Positions 48,329 to 58,123 of a stretch of 64,000 bases of DNA are shown one piece after another. This DNA is from an uncultured Cellvibrionales bacterium (GTDB lineage: Bacteria; Pseudomonadota; Gammaproteobacteria; Pseudomonadales; Porticoccaceae), in contig CAJWCO010000007.1 in NCBI GenBank assembly GCA_913031145.1, positions 1 to 64,000 of the forward strand. Reading direction: 5' to 3'. Under the pieces are notes generated by a model. The model had not been told where the DNA came from. It did not search any database and saw only the letters and a program-made list of their open reading frames with translations. The translations under genes were made by a program, and so were the position numbers. Every line of letters starts with the position of its first letter. Positions within the stretch are counted from its first letter, which is position 1.

Positions 48329-49470
48329 ATTGACATCTCTTGGAGCGATGCCGTATCCCCCTCTGATTCAGGTTTTACCGAGTGTACCAGTATCCCTTCG
48401 CGCAACTTAAAAGCCCCCAAAGTGGCAACGCGCTCACCCTCTTGAAGACCGCTGATCACAACGCGTTGCGTTCCGCTCTGCGGGCCGAGGACAACGGCGC
48501 GCTTAACAGCACGGAACGCTGCCAACGCGTCGCTCTCTGCTTCCTCTAAAATAAAAACATTAGGGCCTAGGGGACCGTAACGAACCGCGTGTCCTGGAAT
48601 GAGCACAACTGAGCGAGCATCACCCACGAAAACCTCCACTTGGACAGTGCTGCCTGACATCAGAATGCCATTGGCATTTTCAACCTCAGCGCGCAGACGA
48701 CGCTGCCGCGACCGCGCATCAACCTGAGGGTCTATCGCTATGATTAGCGCAGAAATACTGTTGTCAGAATCCCCAACTTCGCCTGCAGTGGTCATCACGA
48801 GCACTCGATCTCCCACTTCAACCGATGACCAGTTTTGAGGCAGACTGAAGTCAACCCAGACATGCGAATCAACTTCGACTAGATCGGTAATCACCTCCCC
48901 CACATGCAGATAATCAGCAATGTCCAACTGATGCAGACCCGCCATCGCAGTAAAGGGGGCAACAATTTGTTTTTTTGCCAACAATGCATCCAAAGCAGCT
49001 ACCGACGCAGCAGCAGCGGTGAATTCAGCCTTAGATCGGTCCAGTGACTCAGTGGACGCGACCCCGGTTTCTACAAGTTTGCGCTGACGATTAAGCCGCA
49101 GTTCTGCCAAAGTGACTTCCGCCGACGCAGCTTCGTGTTGCGCCATCTCTTGACGCATATCGAGCTGTACTAGTAACTGTCCAACATTCACTCGTTCACC
49201 TGGCCGGAAACCTACCCGCTCGACTCGACCAGATGACTCACTTTTTAGCTGGGTAGCTCGGCGCGCGACCACCTCGCCAAGTACGCTGATGCGTTGACGC
49301 CAGTTGCTTATATGGGCCACGGCTGTTTCAACGGTCTCACTGGGCTCTGGGTAAGCAGCTCCGGCAGCGATAGCCGCTTGAACTTGGCGATACTTAAAGC
49401 TCCCCAAAACGAACACAACCAAGCTACAAGCCACAATGACAAGCAACCATCCGCGATTCTTCCTAATCAC
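48325..49470 (-). CDS. RND efflux periplasmic adaptor (membrane fusion protein)
   Basis: A 381-residue HlyD/AcrA-type adaptor. An N-terminal hydrophobic segment (GWLLVIVACSLVVFVLG) anchors it without a lipobox. The biotinyl/lipoyl-like half-motifs (RVGFRPGERVNVGQLLVQLD and KKQIVAPFTAMAGLHQLDI) flank an alpha-hairpin with LNRQRKLVETGVASTESLD. A beta-barrel and membrane-proximal domain follow. It joins the permease encoded next to an outer-membrane channel. First gene of a two-gene operon. Confidence 0.9.
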   Translation of the reverse strand: MIRKNRGWLLVIVACSLVVFVLGSFKYRQVQAAIAAGAAYPEPSETVETAVAHISNWRQRISVLGEVVARRATQLKSESSGRVERVGFRPGERVNVGQLLVQLDMRQEMAQHEAASAEVTLAELRLNRQRKLVETGVASTESLDRSKAEFTAAAASVAALDALLAKKQIVAPFTAMAGLHQLDIADYLHVGEVITDLVEVDSHVWVDFSLPQNWSSVEVGDRVLVMTTAGEVGDSDNSISALIIAIDPQVDARSRQRRLRAEVENANGILMSGSTVQVEVFVGDARSVVLIPGHAVRYGPLGPNVFILEEAESDALAAFRAVKRAVVLGPQSGTQRVVISGLQEGERVATLGAFKLREGILVHSVKPESEGDTASLQEMSM

Positions 49471-49527
49471 AAAAAGATCCCTCTACGAAAGACGATAACA
49501 AAATTTTCCAGCGGCACTGCACCCACT

Positions 49528-50136
49528 TTAGGCCACGGGGCCCGAATGAAACCTAAATTCGACATCGGGCGATTCAACCAGCCATCGCTCTCGAGCGGAG
49601 ATGGTGATTATACGTGACTCGATAACTGACTGACTCACCATACGACGAGCTAACACTAAATAATCACGATAATGGCGAGCCTCCGACTTCAACAGTGACT
49701 GGTAAAATCGGCACAATTCAGAATCTAACTCCGGGGCAATTCGTGCAAAACGCTCGCAAGATCGGGCTTCTATAAAGGCGCCAACAATAAGCACATCGAC
49801 TAGCTTATCGACGTCACCCTCTCCCACCAAACTTCGCAAGTCCGCTGCATAGCGGGAGGCCGACAAATGCCTGTAAACAATTTTTCGGCGTTCCATAATG
49901 GCAATAACCTGTTCAAAATGCCGCATCTCTTCACGCGCAAGCCGCGACATCTTATTCAACAGTTCGAAGTCATTTGTGCATCGGTAAGTAAGATTAATCG
50001 CGGTACTGGCCGCTTTTTTTTCGCAATTGGCGTGATCAATCAATAATATTTCTTGATTTTCCAACGCATTTTGAACCCATTGGTCAGGCGTTCGACATGG
50101 CAAGAATGCCTCGATATCAGAAAGGTCGGTGTGCAT
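49528..50136 (-). CDS. miaE: tRNA-(ms2io6A37) hydroxylase
   Basis: A 202-residue MiaE, a non-haem di-iron monooxygenase that hydroxylates the isopentenyl group of ms2i6A at position 37 of tRNA. The ferritin-like iron ligands lie in LAREEMRHFEQVIAIMERR (central) and FIEARSCERFARIAPEL, SLLKSEARHYRDYLVLARR. ATG 50136 is used since AAGGAGAAGGTG stands directly before it; GTG 50139 is the next in-frame alternative. Lone gene between the efflux operon and divergent acnB. Confidence 0.9.
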   Translation of the reverse strand: MHTDLSDIEAFLPCRTPDQWVQNALENQEILLIDHANCEKKAASTAINLTYRCTNDFELLNKMSRLAREEMRHFEQVIAIMERRKIVYRHLSASRYAADLRSLVGEGDVDKLVDVLIVGAFIEARSCERFARIAPELDSELCRFYQSLLKSEARHYRDYLVLARRMVSQSVIESRIITISARERWLVESPDVEFRFHSGPVA

Positions 50137-50489
50137 CACCTTCTCCTTTTTTACGCTAACCTAGTAGCCGATTGATGGGGTCTTGTGACACACCCAAAAG
50201 AACAAACTGCATTGCTGACCGCGGGCTTTTACCGGGAACAAACCGTCAGCCACAGCAGCTTCAGCAACGTTAAGCTGAGATTAGCGCGCAAAAAACGTGG
50301 CACCCTCACAATTTTCGGGACGAACAACGCAACAAAAAGGATACACTACTCTAGAAGTTAAGTTAACGGCAAATACGAATCATCCTGTCACTAAATTACA
50401 AATTCACGTACCATAGGTGGGTACAATTCATTGTGTCTCACCGGCGCGCTATTGGCGTAATTATTGGTATTATTGAGGAGAACTATCTC

Positions 50490-53102
50490 GTGCTAGAAGC
50501 CTATCGAACCCATGTTGCAGAGCGGCAGGCCATGAACATACCTCCGAAACCTCTCGATCCAGAACAGACGTCAGCGCTGATCGAATTAATAAAAAATCCA
50601 CCCGAGGGAGAAGGCGCATTCTTACTCGACCTGCTCACTAACCGAGTGCCGCCAGGGGTCGACGAATCAGCTTATGTCAAAGCAGGATTCTTAACCGCTA
50701 TTGTAAATAAAGAGGTCTCGAGCCCGCTAATTAAGCGCCGCGACGCGGTGGCACTGCTGGGCAATATGCACGGCGGATACAATGTTGCTACCCTCGTCAA
50801 TTTGCTCGAAGATTCCGAGTTAGCGTCTCTAGCCGCTCATCAATTAAAAACGACCTTGCTGGTCTTTGATGCCTTTCATGATGTCGCGGAAAAATCGGAC
50901 GCCGGCAATCCATTCGCTGTCGATGTAATGAAATCGTGGGCCAATGCCGAGTGGTTTACCTCCAAGCCAGCCGTTGCAGCGAGCATTAAAGCAGTTGTCT
51001 TTAAGGCCACAGGCGAAACTAATACAGATGATCTTTCACCCGCACAGGACGCGTGGTCACGCCCTGATATCCCACTGCATGCACGTGCGATGTTTAAGAT
51101 GACACGCGAAGGATTAGAGCCTGAAGAGCATGGTCACATTGGTCCGATGACACAAATTGCGGATATCAGTACCCACGATCTGCCCGTGGCGTTTGTTGGC
51201 GATGTTGTAGGAACAGGTTCCTCGCGCAAATCGGCTACCAATTCTGTACTGTGGTTTTTTGGTAATGATATGCCTGGCGTCCCAAACAAGCGTTCCGGGG
51301 GTATTTGTATCGGCAGCAAGGTTGCACCTATTTTCTTTAACACGATGGAAGATGCCGGCGCCTTAGTGATCGAGGCTTCGGTCGACGACATTCACTACGG
51401 TGACATTATCGAAATACGGCCGTATGACGGCAAAATACTGAATGCTCAAGGCCAAACATTGAGCACGTTTGAGCACAAATCAGATGTCATATTAGACGAA
51501 GTGCAAGCCGATGGTCGTATAAACTTAATTGTTGGCAGAGGTCTGACACAACGAGCACGAGAACACCTCGGGTTGCCATCCTCAGATATGTTTAGAAAAC
51601 CCACGGTGATCGAAGAGTCATCTGCAGGTTTCACTCTTGCCCAGAAAATGGTGGGTAAAGCCTGCGGGGTCAACGGTATCAGACCGGGCACGTATTGCGA
51701 ACCAAAAATGACCACCGTAGGATCTCAAGATACGACAGGGCCGATGACCCGCGACGAACTTAAAGATCTTGCGTGCCTCGGATTTTCCACAGATCTTGTC
51801 ATGCAATCTTTTTGTCATACAGCCGCCTACCCCAAACCTGTCGACATTGACACCCAACACACCCTACCTGACTTTATTATGAATCGGGGTGGCGTTTCAT
51901 TGCGCCCAGGCGACGGCATCATTCACAGTTGGCTTAACCGCATGCTACTGCCCGACACAGTCGGCACGGGGGGTGACTCACACACGCGTTTCCCTATGGG
52001 AATTTCTTTTCCCGGCGGATCTGGACTGGTCGCCTTTGCAGCTGCTACTGGCGTGATACCATTGGATATGCCCGAATCCGTTTTGGTTCGCTTTAAGGGT
52101 GAAATGCAATCTGGCATTACACTTCGAGACCTCGTTCATGCAATCCCTTACTACGCCATTAAAAAAGGATTACTAACCGTTGAGAAAAAAGGCAAAAAGA
52201 ATTTCTTCTCAGGTCGCATTCTAGAAATAGAGGGTCTCGAATCACTCACAGTCGAACAAGCATTTGAACTTTCTGACGCCTCGGCAGAACGCTCGGCCGC
52301 AGGCTGTACAATTAAACTCAGTGAAGATTCAGTGGCTGAATACCTGCGCTCTAATACAACGCTATTGCGCTGGATGATTGCCGAAGGCTATGGCGATGTG
52401 CGAACGCTGGAACGGCGTGTACGCAAGATGGAAGACTGGCTAGCCGCTCCATCATTGATGTGCGCAGACGCCGACGCACACTATGCCGCAATCATTGAAA
52501 TTGACCTCGCCGACGTCGTCGAGCCTATCGTTTGTTGTCCCAATGACCCAGACGACGCACGACTGCTCTCAGATGTAGCGGGTGCCAAGGTAGACGAAGT
52601 CTTTATTGGTTCGTGCATGACCAATATCGGTCATTTTAGAGCAGCAGGAAAACTTCTTGATCAGGCGCCCTCGGTCAACAGCCGGTTCTGGATCTGTCCG
52701 CCCACCCGCATGGACGCACACACGCTCATGGAAGAAGGCTATTACAACATTTTTGGTAGAGTCGGTGCCCGCACCGAAATGCCCGGATGTTCATTGTGCA
52801 TGGGCAATCAAGCTCGTGTGCTGGCGGGTGCAACCGTGCTGTCGACATCAACACGTAATTTTCCTAACCGCTTGGGCGATGGCGCAAATGTTTATTTAGC
52901 GTCTGCGGAGCTCTCCTCAGTCGGCGGCATCTTAGGTAGGCTACCGACGGCCGAGGAATACTTTGAGTTTGCCTCACAAATTAACGCCATCGGCAGCGAA
53001 GTATATCGGTATATGAATTTCGATCAGATTGAGTCTTTTCACACAGCCGCCGAAGAAGGCAAGCGCATTGCTGCACAACAAATTATTGAGGTATCTATTT
53101 AG
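50490..53102 (+). CDS. acnB: Aconitate hydratase B
   Basis: An 870-residue AcnB converting citrate to isocitrate. The usual start [20 protein letters not shown] is preceded by GTG at 50490 and GAGGAG nine bases earlier. An upstream ATG-like reading from 50433 adds 19 atypical residues (MSHRRAIGV). The swivel and HEAT-like domains come first ([31 protein letters not shown]). The [4Fe-4S] ligands are in [10 protein letters not shown] and [13 protein letters not shown] near the C-terminus, with another Cys in [16 protein letters not shown] enzyme, encoded 5 kb from gltA but in its own unit. Confidence 0.95.
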   Translation: MLEAYRTHVAERQAMNIPPKPLDPEQTSALIELIKNPPEGEGAFLLDLLTNRVPPGVDESAYVKAGFLTAIVNKEVSSPLIKRRDAVALLGNMHGGYNVATLVNLLEDSELASLAAHQLKTTLLVFDAFHDVAEKSDAGNPFAVDVMKSWANAEWFTSKPAVAASIKAVVFKATGETNTDDLSPAQDAWSRPDIPLHARAMFKMTREGLEPEEHGHIGPMTQIADISTHDLPVAFVGDVVGTGSSRKSATNSVLWFFGNDMPGVPNKRSGGICIGSKVAPIFFNTMEDAGALVIEASVDDIHYGDIIEIRPYDGKILNAQGQTLSTFEHKSDVILDEVQADGRINLIVGRGLTQRAREHLGLPSSDMFRKPTVIEESSAGFTLAQKMVGKACGVNGIRPGTYCEPKMTTVGSQDTTGPMTRDELKDLACLGFSTDLVMQSFCHTAAYPKPVDIDTQHTLPDFIMNRGGVSLRPGDGIIHSWLNRMLLPDTVGTGGDSHTRFPMGISFPGGSGLVAFAAATGVIPLDMPESVLVRFKGEMQSGITLRDLVHAIPYYAIKKGLLTVEKKGKKNFFSGRILEIEGLESLTVEQAFELSDASAERSAAGCTIKLSEDSVAEYLRSNTTLLRWMIAEGYGDVRTLERRVRKMEDWLAAPSLMCADADAHYAAIIEIDLADVVEPIVCCPNDPDDARLLSDVAGAKVDEVFIGSCMTNIGHFRAAGKLLDQAPSVNSRFWICPPTRMDAHTLMEEGYYNIFGRVGARTEMPGCSLCMGNQARVLAGATVLSTSTRNFPNRLGDGANVYLASAELSSVGGILGRLPTAEEYFEFASQINAIGSEVYRYMNFDQIESFHTAAEEGKRIAAQQIIEVSI

Positions 53103-53276
53103 CCGGAAGTCGTATAAAAAAGGTCGCTAGCACCCCCATACGCGTCGCCACGATCATAGTGCTAGGCAGGTATGTTTATGCGTAAAGTCGTTCGTCAAAG
53201 AGTCAAGAAGGGCGGACACTGCGCCCCTCTCATACTGCGAACTTACTCGACGTAATATGTCCGTTTTAGGATGACG

Positions 53277-53861
53277 TTATTTAAAATACGCGTTAGTGCT
53301 ATCACTGTGGTCGGTTGCGTCCATCACGCCTTTTAATTCCGGGATCTTCTCCATTAATGTCTTCTCGACGCCCTCTTTGAGAGTTAGATCGACCGCCGCA
53401 CAGCCTTGGCAACCGCCGCCAAAACGCAATACGGCATGGTCATCAAGCATTTTTTCGAGTGACACCTCGCCCCCGTGGGCAGCCAGACTCGGGTTTATCT
53501 CACTGTATAAAAGATAGTTGACCCGATCCTCTACCGGACTGTCGTCGCTTACGCTGGGAACCCGAGAGTTAGGCGCGCGTATTGTCAGTTGCCCCCCAAA
53601 TTTGTCGGAGGCATAGTCTACTTTGGCATCGTCCAAAAACGGAATACTACGCTGCTCAAAATACGCTTTAAAGGCGTCATACTCGACCACTAGATCTTCT
53701 TCATTATGCTCTCCGGGGCGGCTATAGGCGATGCATGTTTCTGCCTTTGGCGTACCTGGATCACTGACAAACATCCGAATACCGATACCCTCGCAATTTT
53801 GTTTATCCAACAAACCGCCCAGGTAAACCTGCGCAGACTCGGTAATTGTCACGTTGTGCAT
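53277..53861 (-). CDS. nfuA: Fe-S biogenesis protein NfuA
   Basis: A 194-residue carrier that delivers [4Fe-4S] clusters, for instance to aconitase. The N-terminal degenerate A-type domain ([37 protein letters not shown]) is followed by an Nfu domain with the CxxC ligand pair in [20 protein letters not shown]. Length matches E. coli NfuA (191). It converges on acnB with 174 bases between, in which I see no gene (only a 27-codon open frame at 53172). Confidence 0.94.
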   Translation of the reverse strand: MHNVTITESAQVYLGGLLDKQNCEGIGIRMFVSDPGTPKAETCIAYSRPGEHNEEDLVVEYDAFKAYFEQRSIPFLDDAKVDYASDKFGGQLTIRAPNSRVPSVSDDSPVEDRVNYLLYSEINPSLAAHGGEVSLEKMLDDHAVLRFGGGCQGCAAVDLTLKEGVEKTLMEKIPELKGVMDATDHSDSTNAYFK

Positions 53862-54011
53862 TTCGGCGTGTCCCCACGTAATTTTGATTTAAAAGTGTGT
53901 CATACCCACCCTTACGGCGAAACAACCCGCAGCGATGGCTGGTAAGTTTAACACAATCAAAAGACTCGTTATCAAGCCGTTTGATGGCCGTCGTCGCATT
54001 AGCTAACAATA

Positions 54012-54029
54012 CATCAAAATATTTTGATG
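54012..54029 (+). promoter_or_regulatory. Perfect 18-bp palindrome upstream of metH, candidate operator
   Basis: CATCAAAATATTTTGATG is a perfect inverted repeat ending 29 bases before the metH ATG. Its size and position suit a dimeric repressor. ArsR-family SahR regulators are known to control methionine-cycle genes through palindromes of this general kind, but I cannot confirm that motif here. Confidence 0.45.
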
Positions 54030-54058
54030 CAATACTTCTTTAATTCAAGGATGTATTA

Positions 54059-57000
54059 ATGATCTCGCCCGCTACTGCCCTACCCAATCGTCACACCACC
54101 ATAACCGAGCGTCTCAAAAACGCCGCAAAAAAGCGGATACTGGTTCTCGATGGCGCCATGGGCACGATGATTCAGCGTTATCAATTACAAGAAACCGATT
54201 ATCGGGGGGAACGGTTTGCTCAGTGGCATTGCTCACAGAAGGGCAATAATGACCTACTTTCTTTATCAAAACCCGACCTGATCAGTGAGATTCATCGCGC
54301 CTACCTGCTGGCTGGTGCCGATATAATCGAGACCAACACCTTTAACGCAACCCATATTTCGCAAACCGATTACGGTATGCAAGAATTCTCCAGTAAGCTG
54401 AATCGTGCGTCGGCACAACTGGCTCGCGAAGCCTGCGATGCCTTTAGTACAGAGGAACATCCACGCTTTGTGGCAGGCATTCTCGGCCCCACCAGCCGCA
54501 CAGCGTCCCTATCGCCCGATGTCAATGACCCCGGCGCTCGCAATGTGACCTTTGACGAACTTGTCACCGCTTACGAAGCCTCAACCAAGGCTTTAATTGA
54601 AGGTGGATGCGATCTTTTAATGCTTGAAACGATCTTTGACACACTTAATGCGAAAGCCGCTCTATTTGCTATTGAAAATACCTTCTCACAAATTGGCCTA
54701 AAGCTTCCTATTATGGTCTCAGCCACAATTACTGATGCCAGTGGCCGAACCCTGTCGGGCCAAACGCCCGAAGCCTTTTGGAATTCTATCAAACACTGTG
54801 ACCCTATCGCCGTCGGCCTGAATTGCGCCCTCGGCCCTAAAGAATTACGTCCGTACTTAGTGGAGTTGGCGAATTGTGCGGATTGGTGGGTCACCGTCCA
54901 CCCTAATGCGGGCTTACTCAGTGAATTCGGCCTCTACGATTTAGACGCGACTGACATGGCGGCACCGTTAAAAGAATTTGCCGCGGCAGGCCTGTTAAAC
55001 ATGGTCGGCGGTTGTTGTGGCACAGGTCCCGAACACATACAAAAAATAGTTCAAGTTGTTGCCAACTGCCCCCCAAGGGTGATCCCCGAAATTAGTCCTG
55101 CGTGCAGATTGTCGGGTCTAGAAGCTTTTAACATTCACGCGGATTCGTTATTTGTCAACGTCGGAGAGCGCTGTAATGTTACTGGTTCAGCCCTATTTAA
55201 AAGGCTTATATTGGAGGAAAACTACGACGCAGCACTCGCCGTAGCGCGTAATCAAGTCATCAATGGTGCTCAGATCATTGACATAAACATGGACGAAGGG
55301 ATGTTAGATTCGCAGCATGCCATGGTTAAATTCCTCCACTTAATCGCCTCTGAACCGGATATTTCTCGTGTTCCAATTATGCTTGATTCTTCTAAGTGGG
55401 AGATTATAGAGGCGGGATTGAAATGTGTTCAGGGAAAATCTGTCGTTAACTCTATCAGTCTAAAAGCGGGCGAAAGCGAATTCTTAAAGCAAGCACGACT
55501 GTGCAAACAGTATGGTGCGGCAATCGTTGTAATGGCCTTTGACGAACTGGGACAAGCAGACAGTCTGTTACGCCGTCAGGAAATCTGTAGCCGCTGTTAC
55601 GATTTGTTGTTGAAGACAGTCGGTTATCCTGCCGAAGACATTATCTTTGACCCCAATGTTTTTGCCGTCGCTACTGGCATCGATGAGCACAACCGGTATG
55701 GCCTAGACTTTATTCAGAGCTGTGCATGGATTACAAAAAACTTACCGCATGCGCTGGTTTCTGGGGGCATCTCTAACGTGTCCTTTTCATTTCGGGGTAA
55801 TAATGCGGTACGTGAAGCCATCCACTCCGTTTTTCTGTATCACGCCATTCAAAATGGACTGAGCACGAGAATCGTCAATGCGGGTCAGTTGGCGGTATAT
55901 GATGAATTAACGCCGGTATTGCGCGATGCTGTTTTGGACGTTCTGCTCTACCGCAACGAGCAAGGCACGGAGAATCTCGTTGCGATCGCAGAGACATTTC
56001 GCGCGGACTTGACCACTCAATCCTCTTTAGAGGACCTTACATGGCGCGACCAACCTGTCAATCGTCGGTTAGAGCATGCTCTGGTCAAAGGACTGACACA
56101 ATTTATTGAAGCCGGTACCGAAGAAGCGCGACAAAGTGCCCAGAAGCCCCTTGATGTTATCGAAGGTGCTCTGATGGACGGTATGAATATCGTTGGCGAT
56201 CTGTTTGGCTCTGGTAAAATGTTCCTACCTCAAGTCGTCAAGTCCGCTCGGGTGATGAAGCAAGCCGTCGCTTATCTTCAACCTTTTATTGAAGATGACA
56301 AAAGTGCGCAAGCTCGGACTAACGAAAAAAAATCCTTATTGCCACCGTCAAAGGCTACGTCCACGATATCGGCAAAAATATTGTCGGTGTCGTTTTGCAA
56401 TGCAACAATTACGAGGCGATTGATCTGGGTGTGATGGTACCCACTGAACGCATTTTACAACAAGCACGCGAGCATGCAGTCGACATCATTGGTTTATCGG
56501 GTTTGATCACGCCCTCTCTTGATGAGATGGTAATAGTCGGCGCTGAAATGCAACGTCAGGGGTTTCGTATTCCACTACTCATTGGTGGCGCAACAACGTC
56601 TAAGGCTCACACCGCGGTTAAAATAGCACCCGCCTACCAGCAGGGAGCGACCCTTTATGTGGCCGATGCATCGCGAGCCGTTGGCGTAGTCGGAAAGTTA
56701 CTTAGTCGCGACCAGAGGCCAAAATTTATTGAGAAAACACAAAAAGAGTACGCGGCAGTTCGCCTCCGCACGGCGAATCGTACACGCCATGGAACCGCAT
56801 TCACGTATTTAGACGCGATCCAACAAAAACCTCAAATCGACTGGCGAAACGCACGTCCCCACGCACCCAACAAACTGGGTGTGACCGTTTTAGAAAACTA
56901 CCCCTTAGAAGATCTATTGCCCTATATCGATTGGACACCCTTTTTTATTACGTGGGACCTGGTGGGTAAATATCCCAAGATTCTGTCCGATACGGTGGTC

Positions 57001-57777
57001 GGAGATGCTGCGTGCAGTCTTTTTAATGACGCGCAAGAGATGCTTAAAAAGCTCGTCGACGAGCGCCTCTTGACCGCACGCGCGGTGTTTGGCATCTGGC
57101 CGGCCAATACCGTCGATGCCGACGACATCCGCATCTTCGAAGGTCACCGTGGCGGCCCAGTAAAAGCGACTTTGCACCACATTCGACAACAGATTCAAAA
57201 ACATGGCGCCACCGACGAACTGCGCTCACTCGCTGACTACATCGCGCCAGAGGCCAGCGGGCTTGACGATTATATCGGTGGCTTTGTGGTCACTGCAGGC
57301 TTAGGAGCAGAGCACCTTGCAGCGCGCTATGAACTCGCCAATGACGATTATAATGCCATCATGGTCAAAGCCTTAGCCGACCGCCTCGCAGAAGCCTTTG
57401 CAGAGCATCTCCACGAGCGCGTCCGGCGCGAATACTGGGGCTATGCACCCGAAGAACAACTGGAAAAATCGGCGCTCATTAGCGAGCGTTATCGTGGCAT
57501 ACGGCCAGCCCCTGGATACCCTGCCTGCTCGGATCATAGTGAAAAGGAAACACTCTTTTCACTGCTTAGCACCGAGAAAAACATTACTGCAACACTTACT
57601 GAAAGCTTTGCTATGACGCCTGCGGCGACGATTAGTGGTTGGTATTTTGCGCACCCTGAGGCCAAATATTTCAATACGGGTAAGATTTTACAAGATCAAG
57701 TAGAATCATTGGCACAGCGCAAAGGCCTAGATCTTGCAATAATGACGCGCTGGTTAACGCCCATTTTGAATAGCTAA
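54059..57777 (+). pseudogene. metH: Cobalamin-dependent methionine synthase, split by a -1 frameshift at an A8 tract
   Basis: MetH transfers a methyl group from methyltetrahydrofolate to homocysteine through B12. Frame one (54059-56434) encodes the homocysteine domain (zinc ligands in GLNCALGP and [12 protein letters not shown]), the pterin domain ([28 protein letters not shown]) and the B12 cap ([20 protein letters not shown]). At A8 (56325-56332) it leaves frame and ends in 34 foreign residues. A second frame from 56332 to 57777 reads [19 protein letters not shown], the B12 domain ([13 protein letters not shown]) and the activation domain ([16 protein letters not shown]). Joined by a -1 shift the product is 1239 residues, the normal size (E. 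coli 1227). The B12 motif DxHxxG has Tyr for Asp. It may be a pseudogene, a sequencing error or a slippage-expressed gene; the first is favoured by the motif change, the last by the slippery site. Confidence 0.85.
56325..56332 (+). other. A8 slippery tract at the metH frame break
   Basis: In the incoming frame the bases read GAA AAA AAA TCC, so the in-frame heptamer is A AAA AAA, a classic -1 ribosomal slip site. A -1 slip lands on ATC CTT ATT GCC (ILIA), exactly the MetH sequence. RNA polymerase slippage adding one A (or removing two) would do the same. I see no strong downstream hairpin or upstream Shine-Dalgarno-like stimulator. Confidence 0.7.
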
Positions 57778-57822
57778 CACAGCGTTTGTCGCACGAAGAT
57801 CAGTAACTGGAGAGAGATACGG

Positions 57823-58059
57823 ATGACGTTACCTGAAAAAAAGTCACCAAAAGACGCGTTGCAATCGCCCAAACACAGTTTGATGGACGTGATTAAAAGT
57901 GTGCTTTGGGCTGCGCTTGGCGTCAATTCCAGCAAAAACCGTGAACATGATTTCGATCACGGCAATCCCATTGCATTTATTCTAGGTGGTTTTGCGTTTA
58001 CCGTTGCATTTATTTGTACGATCGCGTTGATTGTTGGCCTTGTGCTGCGCCAAAGCTAG
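57823..58059 (+). CDS. DUF2970 small membrane protein
   Basis: A 78-residue protein of the DUF2970 family. A short cytoplasmic part with VIKSVLWAALGVNSSKNREH followed by DF is the family signature. One C-terminal transmembrane helix (PIAFILGGFAFTVAFICTIA, residues ~50-75) completes it. GAGAGAGA precedes ATG. It follows metH by 45 bases and could be co-transcribed with it. Function unknown. Confidence 0.8.
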   Translation: MTLPEKKSPKDALQSPKHSLMDVIKSVLWAALGVNSSKNREHDFDHGNPIAFILGGFAFTVAFICTIALIVGLVLRQS

Positions 58060-58123
58060 GTCGAGAACGCGTTGTGGGCAAAAGTCCAATCGCGCTTCTC
58101 GTGATCTTTCATCAACCGCCTCA

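Noticed and set aside
53172-53255. 27-codon open frame between acnB and nfuA
   Set aside because: Too short, no clear ribosome site, no similarity that I recognise.
56395-57777. Downstream metH frame as an independent gene starting at ATG 56395
   Set aside because: MetH homology in this frame begins at about 56332, before that ATG, and no ribosome site precedes it; it is the second half of metH.
58063-58100. Imperfect inverted repeat between the DUF2970 and DmdC-like genes
   Set aside because: Stem has a bulge and a long loop and no T tract; too weak to call a terminator.
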